A stretch of 12,416 nt of DNA from DMER64 sp041654355 (GTDB lineage Bacteria; Bacteroidota; Bacteroidia; Bacteroidales; UBA932), in assembly GCA_041654355.1 (NCBI GenBank), contig JBAZDQ010000041.1:1-12416 (forward strand), written 5' to 3'. A program made the position numbers and the translations under genes. Shown here in pieces: positions 5,708-12,416 of the stretch. Position 1 is the first letter of the stretch; each line of letters opens with the position of its first letter. Under the pieces are notes generated by a model. It was not told where the DNA came from. It ran no database searches and worked only from the letters and a program-made list of their open reading frames with translations.

Positions 5708-7882
5708 ATGAAAAATACGCTCTTATTACTTTGTGCCTGCATGCTGTCCGCATGCCAGGTTGATATGGACACACAAATACAGGAACTGACTGAACAGATG
5801 ACACTTGAAGAAAAAGTAGGTATGTTGCACGGTCAGACCATGTTTACTTCTTCCGGGGTGGAACGTTTAAACATAGCACCCATAAAATACGCCGACGGAC
5901 CGTTCGGGATCCGTGAAGAACTGGAACCGCATTCGTGGGCTCCGTTACACCTGACTACGGATTCGGCCACTTTCTTTCCCACCGGCTCGGCCCTGGCGGC
6001 TACATGGAGCGAAGAGATGGCCCGGCTATACGGGAAAGGGATGGCAGAAGAAGCCAGAACCCGCGGGAAAGACATGATACTCGGCCCGGCTATTAATATA
6101 CAACGGATCCCCACAGGGGGCAGAACATATGAGTATTTGAGCGAGGATCCTTTTTTGAGTGCCCGTCTGGCGGTAGGCTACGTTCAGGGTGTTCAGGATA
6201 ACGGGGCTGCCGCATGCATCAAGCATTACGCCCTGAACAACCAGGAGAACAACCGGGGTATGGTAGATGTACAGGTTAGCGAAAGGGCCATGCGGGAGAT
6301 CTATCTGCCGCCTTTCCGGGCAGCGGTGCAGGAAGCCGGAGCCTGGGGCGTTATGGCTGCCTACAATAAAGTGGACGGTGACTGGTGTGCAGAGAATGAA
6401 ATACTTCTCAACCGGATATTGCGTGAAGAATGGGGCTTCCGGGGGATGGTCATATCTGACTGGGGAGGAACACACAGTACGGTAAAATCCGCTCTGGCCG
6501 GTCTGGATGTGGAAATGCCGGGAGGCAGGTTCTTTGGACAGGCTTTGCTGGATTCGGTTCGCAGCGGAGCCGTTCCTCAAGAAGTAATTGATCAGAAAGT
6601 GGCCAATATTTTGCGCGTGCGGCTGAACATTGATCCGGTGGAGGAAACATCCCATGAAAAACCGGTCAGTACGCCCGAGCACGGTAAAATGGTTTATGAA
6701 ATTGCAGCCAAATCCATAGTATTGCTTAAGAACGAAGGCAACCTGCTGCCACTTGACCTTGAAAAACACAGCAAGATTGCCGTGATAGGGGACAATGCCA
6801 TACGTAAACATGCCACGGGAGGCATCGGTGCCGGGGTAAAAGCCCGTTACGAAGTAACTCCCCTGGAAGCTTTACAGGAAAAGATCGGGGACAGGGCTTC
6901 TTTGATCTTTGCACAGGGATATGAAGGTTTTTCACGGAAAGACCGTGAACGCGGAGGCATCCTGGGAGGTGTTATGCTTACCGGAACGGGTGGCATGCTT
7001 TCCGGCAGTGCGACAGCCGGGGCGAAACTGGATGAAACATTGCTTGCCGAGGCTTTGGAAGCCGCCTCCGGAGCCGACCTGGTGCTTTTCTTTGCCGGAA
7101 ATAACCGCGAAGTGGAAACGGAAGGAGCCGACAGGATGAACATCATCCTGCCTTCGTTACAGGACGAGTTGATAATGAAAATAGCCGAAGTCAATCCCCG
7201 GATCGTAACCGTGGTGGTAACCGGAGCTCCCGTAAATCTTACAACGGTTGACGCCTGCTCCCCCGCCATGCTGGTATCCTGGTTCAACGGATCCGAAGGG
7301 GGGAATGCCCTGGCCGATGTGTTGCTGGGCAACGTTGTGCCTTCCGGAAAACTTCCTTTCACGTTCCCTGTACGCCTGGAGCATTCTCCGGCTTACGCCC
7401 TGAAGACTTACCCCAATTTTGACAAAGCGCCTTATACAGAAGATATTTATGTGGGCTACCGATGGTATGATGCTCAGAATATTGATCCTCTCTATCCGTT
7501 CGGACACGGGTTATCCTATACAACTTTCGCCTATACTGCTATGGAAACGGGAAAAGAAACATACGATAACGGGGAAGTGATAAAAGTAACGTTCCGGCTG
7601 GAAAACACGGGTAATTATACTGCTGAAGAAGTGGTGCAATTATACGTGCACAGGATTGATTCCAAAGTGGAATGGCCTGAAAAAGAACTTAAGGCCTTTA
7701 AAAGAGTGAGTCTGGATCCGGGCGAATTCACCAAAGTTACATTGGAAATCCCAGCCGAAACACTACGTTACTGGAATGAAAGAACTGACCAGTGGGTTTC
7801 CGATCCCGGGATAATTGAACTTCTACTGGGAACATCATCAAGGGATATGAAACTCAGAAAAACCATTTCAATCCGTTCTTAA
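5708..7882 (+). CDS. GH3 beta-glucosidase-like lipoprotein
   Basis: 724 residues from the ATG at 5708. The N-terminus MKNTLLLLCACMLSAC is a lipoprotein signal with lipobox LSAC and Cys16, predicting membrane anchoring on the periplasmic or outer face. Domains: catalytic TIM-barrel (about 30-330), alpha/beta sandwich (about 350-570) and a C-terminal fibronectin-III-like domain (about 620-724, EEVVQLYVHR, ELKAFKRVSLDPGE). Catalytic signs: GRTYEYLSEDP, Lys172-His173 in IKHYALNNQE, nucleophile Asp251 in VISDWGG, and Glu472 in EVETEGADR as the likely acid/base. Family members release glucose or related sugars from the non-reducing end of beta-linked glycans; some act on xylosides or other sugars, so the substrate is open. 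Start choice: a TTG at 5660 with AGGAGG 5 nt upstream would add 16 residues and spoil the signal peptide layout. No SusC/SusD genes are nearby, so it is not in a visible polysaccharide-utilisation locus. Confidence 0.92.
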   Translation: MKNTLLLLCACMLSACQVDMDTQIQELTEQMTLEEKVGMLHGQTMFTSSGVERLNIAPIKYADGPFGIREELEPHSWAPLHLTTDSATFFPTGSALAATWSEEMARLYGKGMAEEARTRGKDMILGPAINIQRIPTGGRTYEYLSEDPFLSARLAVGYVQGVQDNGAAACIKHYALNNQENNRGMVDVQVSERAMREIYLPPFRAAVQEAGAWGVMAAYNKVDGDWCAENEILLNRILREEWGFRGMVISDWGGTHSTVKSALAGLDVEMPGGRFFGQALLDSVRSGAVPQEVIDQKVANILRVRLNIDPVEETSHEKPVSTPEHGKMVYEIAAKSIVLLKNEGNLLPLDLEKHSKIAVIGDNAIRKHATGGIGAGVKARYEVTPLEALQEKIGDRASLIFAQGYEGFSRKDRERGGILGGVMLTGTGGMLSGSATAGAKLDETLLAEALEAASGADLVLFFAGNNREVETEGADRMNIILPSLQDELIMKIAEVNPRIVTVVVTGAPVNLTTVDACSPAMLVSWFNGSEGGNALADVLLGNVVPSGKLPFTFPVRLEHSPAYALKTYPNFDKAPYTEDIYVGYRWYDAQNIDPLYPFGHGLSYTTFAYTAMETGKETYDNGEVIKVTFRLENTGNYTAEEVVQLYVHRIDSKVEWPEKELKAFKRVSLDPGEFTKVTLEIPAETLRYWNERTDQWVSDPGIIELLLGTSSRDMKLRKTISIRS

Positions 7883-7896
7883 TGGATCCTTTTTCC

Positions 7897-7904
7897 TAAC
7901 TTTG
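7897..7904 (+). promoter_or_regulatory. Predicted -7 element of carA
   Basis: TAACTTTG fits TAnnTTTG and ends 21 nt before the carA ATG. Predicted initiation near 7907-7911 places a GG and then five T (7910-7914) at the very start of the transcript. No convincing -33 box is at 19 bp. It overlaps no gene; the GH3 stop is at 7880-7882. Confidence 0.6.
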
Positions 7905-7925
7905 CGCGGTTTTTAGCATGAAAAA

Positions 7926-9002
7926 ATGAGCAAAGCACGAATCATTCTGGAAGACGGGACGGTATATGAGGGGAGGTCATTCGGTTATGAAAAATCTGTA
8001 TCCGGGGAGGTTGTATTCAATACGGCTATGACCGGGTATCCCGAGTCGCTGACGGATCCTTCCTATGCAGGGCAGATTCTCGTAATGACATACCCGCTGG
8101 TTGGCAATTACGGGGTTCCCGAGAGGACAAAAATGCCCAACGGGCTTTCCCGTTATATGGAGAGCGAAAAAATACATGTGGAAGGCCTGGTGGTGTTTGA
8201 TCACAGTTCAGGGTACAGCCACTGGAACGCCATGGAAAGCCTGGATCATTGGCTGAAAGAGGAGGGAATCCCCGGCATTTATGACATTGATACGCGTGCT
8301 CTGACCAAATTGCTGCGTGAAAAAGGATCCATGAAAGGCAAGCTGGTGAATGGTGACGATGACCCGCAAAAAATCCCTTATACCGATCCTAACAGCATCA
8401 ACCAGGTAGAACGTGTTTCCTGCCGTGAGATCATAACCTACGAGGGAATCCCCGGGAACAAGAAAATTGTTTTACCGGATTGCGGAGTCAAACACAACAT
8501 CATACGTTGCCTGCTTAAAAGGGGAGTAACTGTTATCAGGGTTCCCTGGGATTTCGATTTTAACAACATAGAACACGATGGCGTATTTATTAGCAACGGA
8601 CCCGGTAACCCTTCCATGTGCCGACCCACGGTGGAGCATTTAAAAAAGGCCCTGCAAGGAAACAAGCCTGTATGCGGCATTTGTATGGGCAACCAGCTCC
8701 TGGGATTGGCCGCAGGGGGGAAGGTTTTTAAAATGAAATACGGGCACCGGGGACACAACCAACCCGTGCGTCATGCAGATACCGGTATGTGTTACATCAC
8801 TTCACAAAATCACGGATATGCCCTGGATCCGGCCAGCCTGGGTGATGACTGGGTGCCTTTGTATACGAATCTGAACGACGGTACTAATGAAGGGATCCGG
8901 CACAAATCAAAACCGTTCTTCACATCCCAGTTCCATCCGGAAGCAGCCAGCGGCCCCACCGATACCGTGCCCATTTTTGATGAATTTGTAGAATTGTTAT
9001 AG
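7926..9002 (+). CDS. carA: Carbamoyl-phosphate synthase small (glutaminase) subunit
   Basis: 358 residues, full length for the family. CarA hydrolyses glutamine and passes ammonia through a tunnel to CarB, for carbamoyl phosphate used in pyrimidine and arginine synthesis in the cytoplasm. Residues 1-130 are the CarA-specific domain (FNTAMTGYPESLTDPSYAGQ). Residues about 175-358 are a class I glutamine amidotransferase with the full triad: Cys253 in CGICMGNQLLG, and His337 and Glu339 in SQFHPEAA. The GNQ after the nucleophile, in place of the more common GHQ, appears also in related CarA proteins as far as I recall. The start at 7926 gives MSKARIILEDGTVYEG, the expected N-terminus. An ATG at 7918 opens a two-codon frame whose TGA overlaps this start (ATGA). 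carB starts 4 nt after the TAG. Confidence 0.97.
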   Translation: MSKARIILEDGTVYEGRSFGYEKSVSGEVVFNTAMTGYPESLTDPSYAGQILVMTYPLVGNYGVPERTKMPNGLSRYMESEKIHVEGLVVFDHSSGYSHWNAMESLDHWLKEEGIPGIYDIDTRALTKLLREKGSMKGKLVNGDDDPQKIPYTDPNSINQVERVSCREIITYEGIPGNKKIVLPDCGVKHNIIRCLLKRGVTVIRVPWDFDFNNIEHDGVFISNGPGNPSMCRPTVEHLKKALQGNKPVCGICMGNQLLGLAAGGKVFKMKYGHRGHNQPVRHADTGMCYITSQNHGYALDPASLGDDWVPLYTNLNDGTNEGIRHKSKPFFTSQFHPEAASGPTDTVPIFDEFVELL

Positions 9003-9006
9003 CCTT

Positions 9007-12000
9007 ATGAAGATAGAGAAGATACTGGTACTAGGCTCGGGAGCTCTTAAAATAGGAGAGGCGGGGGAATTTGATTATTCCGGATCACAGGCCCTGAAAG
9101 CCATTCGGGAGGAAGGCATAAAAACAATCCTGATCAATCCCAATATTGCTACGGTTCAGACATCAGAAGGTATTGCCGATTCCGTATACTTTTTGCCGGT
9201 TACGCCTTTTTTTGTGGAACAGGTCATTAAAAAAGAAAAACCGGGAGGTGTTCTTCTTGCTTTTGGGGGACAGACAGCTCTGAATTGCGGTGTGGAACTT
9301 TATAAGCGAGGGGTTTTTGAAAAATACGGCGTGGAAGTACTGGGAACACCCATCAGCGCCATTATGGAAACGGAAGACCGGGATCTTTTTATCAAAAAAC
9401 TGGATCAGATCCATATTAAAACCATTCAAAGTGTGGCGGTCAACACCCTGGAAGAAGCCATAAATGCGGCGGAAAAACTGGGATATCCCGTAATATTGCG
9501 GGCAGCCTACGCGTTAGGCGGACTCGGCTCGGGTTTTTGTGACAATCGGGAAGAATTGACGGCTTTGGCTGAAAAATCCTTTGCCTTTGCGAACCAGGTC
9601 TTGGTGGAGAAAAGCCTGAAAGGGTGGAAAGAGATCGAATACGAAGTGGTCCGGGACAAATACGACAATTGCATCACGGTATGCAACATGGAGAACTTTG
9701 ACCCCCTGGGGATCCATACCGGGGAAAGCATAGTGGTGGCTCCCACCCAGACACTCAACAACAGCGAATGCCAGCATTTGCGTGAAATGGCCATAAAGAT
9801 TATCCGGCATATAGGGATCGTGGGAGAATGCAACATTCAGTATGCCCTGGATACGGCCAGTGAAGACTACCGTGTCATAGAGGTCAATGCCCGCTTGAGT
9901 CGTTCTTCAGCCCTGGCCTCCAAAGCTACCGGATACCCGTTGGCTTTTGTGGCTGCTAAACTGGCGCTTGGATACGGGCTCTATGAATTAAAAAATTCCG
10001 TAACACGGACCACTCCCACTTTTTTTGAACCGGCTCTTGACTATGTCGTGTGCAAAATTCCCCGCTGGGACCTGGGAAAATTTCAGGGAATAGCCAAAGA
10101 AATCGGGAGCAGTATGAAATCCGTGGGGGAAGTAATGGCCATCGGGCGCACTTTTGAAGAAACCATCCAGAAAGGATTGCGCATGATCGGTCAGGGAATG
10201 CACGGGTTTGTGGAAAACAGGGACCTTGTGGTGGAAGATATCGACAAAGCCCTGCGGGAACCTACAGATATGAGGATCTTTGTGATCAGCAAAGCCATGA
10301 AAGCCGGTTATACCGTGGAACAGATCTATGACCTGACCCGTATAGACAGGTGGTTTTTACAAAAACTTAGGGGGATCATTCAGACCGGCAGGCAACTGGA
10401 GAAAACAGCTCCTCCGGATGATATAAACGGCAACGGATGGGGAGAGCCGCAGCGGGATTTGCTAAAATTGGCAAAACGGCAGGGCTTTTCCGATTTTCAA
10501 GTCGCACGTGCCATGTGGAAAAATAAAATGACGCAGGAACATCCCCTGCAAGTCCGTTCCCTCAGAAAAAACCTGGGAATTATCCCTGTTGTTAAACAGA
10601 TAGACACGCTGGCGGCAGAATACCCTGCCCAAACCAATTACTTGTACCTTACATACGGCGGATCGGAACACGACATTGATTACGAGAATGACGGACGATC
10701 CATTGTTGTCCTGGGATCCGGAGCCTATCGCATAGGCAGTTCCGTGGAGTTTGACTGGTGCGGGGTACAAGCCCTTTTGACCATTCGTAAAGAAGGGTGG
10801 CGTTCGGTGATGATCAATTACAATCCTGAAACGGTATCCACCGATTACGACATGTGTGACCGCCTGTATTTTGACGAACTGACCAACGAGCGGGTCATGG
10901 ATATCGTGGAGCTGGAAACCCCTAAAGGAGTAATCATATCCACCGGGGGGCAGATCCCCAACAACCTGGCCATGATCCTGGATAATCAGAAGGTTCCTAT
11001 TCTGGGGACTCCGGCTCGGTATATTGACAACGCTGAAGACCGCCATAAGTTTTCGGCCATGCTGGACCGTATTGGCGTGGACCAGCCCCGCTGGAAGGAA
11101 CTTTCTTCTTTGAAAGACGTCGAGCGTTTTGTCGAAGAAGTGGGATTCCCGGTTTTGGTCAGGCCGAGTTATGTGTTGAGCGGTGCGGCCATGAACGTTT
11201 GTTCCAACTTTGAAGAAATGGAGCGCTTTCTAAAACTGGCGGCTAATGTAAGCAAGCAACACCCGGTAGTGGTGAGCCAGTTTATTGAAAACGCCAAGGA
11301 AGTGGAAATGGATGCCGTGGCAAAGGACGGGGAGATCATCGCTTATGCTATTAGCGAACACGTGGAATTTGCAGGCGTACACAGCGGAGATGCAACCATT
11401 CAGTTCCCGCCGCAAAAGTTATACGTTGAAACAGTAAGGCGCATAAAAAGGATCAGCCGCCAGATAGCCCGGGAACTGCATATCTCCGGACCGTTCAATA
11501 TCCAGTACCTGGCAAAAGGAAACGAGATCAAGGTCATTGAATGCAACCTGCGTGCTTCGCGCAGTTTCCCCTTTGTTAGTAAAGTCCTTAAGATCAATTT
11601 TATAGAAATGGCTACCCGGATCATGCTGGGTCTTCCTGTGGAACGTCCCGGAAAAAATGAATTTGACCTTGAGTATGTTGGGATCAAAGCTTCCCAGTTT
11701 TCATTCAACAGGCTGCAAAAAGCGGATCCTGTCCTTGGAGTGGATATGGCATCTACTGGCGAAGTGGGCTGTATTGCAGAAGATACCCCGGAAGCGGTCC
11801 TTATCAGCATGCTGGCCGTCGGGTACAGGATTCCGGCCAAGAACGTGTTACTTTCTACGGGAACACCCCGTCAGAAAGTGGACATGTTAAACGCTGCTGC
11901 ATTATTGCATTCAAAAGGATACCGGTTGTATGCAACAGGGGGTACTTACAGGTTTCTGAAAGAAAACGGGATCTCAAGCCAGCGCGTCTACTGGCCCAGT

Positions 12001-12240
12001 GAAAGCGATAAGCATCCGCAGGCCCTGGAAATGTTACACCGCAAAGAAATTGATCTTGTTGTCAATATTCCGCGGAATCTCACTTCCGTGGAACTGGACA
12101 ACGGGTACAAGATTCGCAGGGCGGCCATAGACCTAAACATCCCGTTATTGACGAATGCCCGTCTTGCCGATGCATTTATTACTGCTTTTTGCTCGCTTTC
12201 TGTTGAAGATATTCAAATAAGGAGCTGGCAGGAGTACTAA
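9007..12240 (+). CDS. carB: Carbamoyl-phosphate synthase large subunit
   Basis: 1077 residues, a full-length CarB. The two homologous halves are clear: the first opens with VLGSGALKIGEAGEFDYSG and the second, near residue 568, with VLGSGAYRIGSSVEFDWCG. Each contains an ATP-grasp domain; the first phosphorylates bicarbonate, the second phosphorylates carbamate. FGGQTALNCG and STGGQIPNNLA are the paired nucleotide-binding loops. A helical oligomerisation segment lies between, about 400-550. From about 947 to the end is the methylglyoxal-synthase-like allosteric domain (VDMLNAAALLHSKGYRLYATGGTY). Its tail DNGYKIRRAAIDLNIPLLTN resembles the corresponding part of eukaryotic synthetases, so which effectors act here should not be assumed from the E. 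coli enzyme. No Shine-Dalgarno precedes the ATG, in keeping with coupling to carA 4 nt upstream. No terminator follows; the rplC promoter begins directly after the stop. Confidence 0.97.
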   Translation: MKIEKILVLGSGALKIGEAGEFDYSGSQALKAIREEGIKTILINPNIATVQTSEGIADSVYFLPVTPFFVEQVIKKEKPGGVLLAFGGQTALNCGVELYKRGVFEKYGVEVLGTPISAIMETEDRDLFIKKLDQIHIKTIQSVAVNTLEEAINAAEKLGYPVILRAAYALGGLGSGFCDNREELTALAEKSFAFANQVLVEKSLKGWKEIEYEVVRDKYDNCITVCNMENFDPLGIHTGESIVVAPTQTLNNSECQHLREMAIKIIRHIGIVGECNIQYALDTASEDYRVIEVNARLSRSSALASKATGYPLAFVAAKLALGYGLYELKNSVTRTTPTFFEPALDYVVCKIPRWDLGKFQGIAKEIGSSMKSVGEVMAIGRTFEETIQKGLRMIGQGMHGFVENRDLVVEDIDKALREPTDMRIFVISKAMKAGYTVEQIYDLTRIDRWFLQKLRGIIQTGRQLEKTAPPDDINGNGWGEPQRDLLKLAKRQGFSDFQVARAMWKNKMTQEHPLQVRSLRKNLGIIPVVKQIDTLAAEYPAQTNYLYLTYGGSEHDIDYENDGRSIVVLGSGAYRIGSSVEFDWCGVQALLTIRKEGWRSVMINYNPETVSTDYDMCDRLYFDELTNERVMDIVELETPKGVIISTGGQIPNNLAMILDNQKVPILGTPARYIDNAEDRHKFSAMLDRIGVDQPRWKELSSLKDVERFVEEVGFPVLVRPSYVLSGAAMNVCSNFEEMERFLKLAANVSKQHPVVVSQFIENAKEVEMDAVAKDGEIIAYAISEHVEFAGVHSGDATIQFPPQKLYVETVRRIKRISRQIARELHISGPFNIQYLAKGNEIKVIECNLRASRSFPFVSKVLKINFIEMATRIMLGLPVERPGKNEFDLEYVGIKASQFSFNRLQKADPVLGVDMASTGEVGCIAEDTPEAVLISMLAVGYRIPAKNVLLSTGTPRQKVDMLNAAALLHSKGYRLYATGGTYRFLKENGISSQRVYWPSESDKHPQALEMLHRKEIDLVVNIPRNLTSVELDNGYKIRRAAIDLNIPLLTNARLADAFITAFCSLSVEDIQIRSWQEY

Positions 12241-12243
12241 ATT

Positions 12244-12274
12244 TTTGCATTTACCAAAAATACACCTATCTTTG
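12244..12274 (+). promoter_or_regulatory. Strong Bacteroidota-type promoter of rplC
   Basis: TTTG at 12244-12247 is the -33 box and TATCTTTG at 12267-12274 the -7 box, separated by 19 bp, the optimal spacing for this phylum. This is the best promoter in the window. Transcription should start near 12278-12281, leaving about 55 nt before the rplC ATG. Confidence 0.8.
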
Positions 12275-12278
12275 CAGC

Positions 12279-12294
12279 CCGCATTTTTATGCGG
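12279..12294 (+). promoter_or_regulatory. Hairpin at the 5' end of the rplC transcript
   Basis: CCGCAT and ATGCGG form a perfect 6-bp stem with a TTTT loop, starting within a few bases of the predicted transcript start. No T-run follows, so it is not a terminator. It could stabilise the 5' end of the messenger or be a ribosomal-protein binding leader; sequence alone cannot decide. Confidence 0.45.
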
Positions 12295-12334
12295 AATACG
12301 TTCATTTTATTGATAAACACCAAATTAACAACCA

Positions 12335-12416
12335 ATGCCTGGATTAATTGGAAAGAAAATCGGAATGACTTCGGTTTTCGACAGTAACGGGAAAAATGTT
12401 CCCTGCACTGTAATTG
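12335..12416 (+). CDS. rplC: 50S ribosomal protein L3, 3'-truncated by window edge
   Basis: Only the first 27 codons are present: MPGLIGKKIGMTSVF, then DSNGKNVPCTVI. This is the conserved N-terminus of bacterial L3, which binds 23S rRNA and helps start assembly of the large subunit. It has its own promoter and an AT-rich leader of about 55 nt without a clear Shine-Dalgarno. In most bacteria rpsJ (S10) precedes rplC in the S10 operon; here carB does, so rpsJ must lie elsewhere. Confidence 0.93.
   Translation, partial: MPGLIGKKIGMTSVFDSNGKNVPCTVI

Noticed and set aside
6026..6811. 261-codon minus-strand open frame
   Set aside because: It is antisense to the strongly conserved GH3 catalytic domain and has no family resemblance.
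10462..11046. 194-codon minus-strand open frame
   Set aside because: It is a shadow of carB, whose protein is conserved across this stretch.

Overview
The window reads as chromosomal DNA of a Bacteroidota bacterium, probably of the order Bacteroidales. The evidence is three promoters with the Bacteroidota -7 motif TAnnTTTG, weak or absent Shine-Dalgarno sequences before most genes, and protein types typical of the phylum: an OmpA-family protein with a long N-terminal extension, a GH3 lipoprotein, Bacteroidota-like CarA/CarB, and an L3 protein starting MPGLIGKKIGMTS.

Layout. Bases 2-775 hold the 3' part of a P1-family (DmpA/S58-type) peptidase gene. It is followed at 812-1321 by a pyridoxamine-phosphate-oxidase-like flavin protein that unusually carries a signal peptide. 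A REP-associated tyrosine transposase (RAYT) gene lies convergently at 1369-2280. From 2305 to 3545 there is about 1.24 kb without a credible gene but dense in structure. It holds a four-unit array of inverted REP-like sequences with a period near 130 bp right behind the RAYT start, then two tight palindromes, a duplicated hairpin, blocks of 19-bp tandem repeats, a tetranucleotide tract, opposed terminator-like hairpins and seven 10-bp repeats. Next, on the minus strand, is a two-gene operon (4997-5635, then 3546-4994) of exported proteins: a DUF3108/TapB-like protein and an OmpA-family protein. A divergent promoter region separates it from a GH3 beta-glucosidase-like lipoprotein gene (5708-7882). 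The pyrimidine/arginine genes carA and carB follow with a 4-nt gap, and the window ends in the first 27 codons of rplC behind its own strong promoter.

How the genes relate. CarA and CarB form carbamoyl-phosphate synthetase. The minus-strand pair and the GH3 enzyme are all predicted to be exported and may serve the cell envelope and glycan use, but they share only a promoter region. The RAYT and the adjoining REP array form the most distinctive unit: an enzyme of a family known to act on REP hairpins, beside a regular array of candidate targets. Other points worth checking are a T-run at the predicted start of the carA transcript, a possibly leaderless GH3 transcript, and rplC without rpsJ directly upstream.
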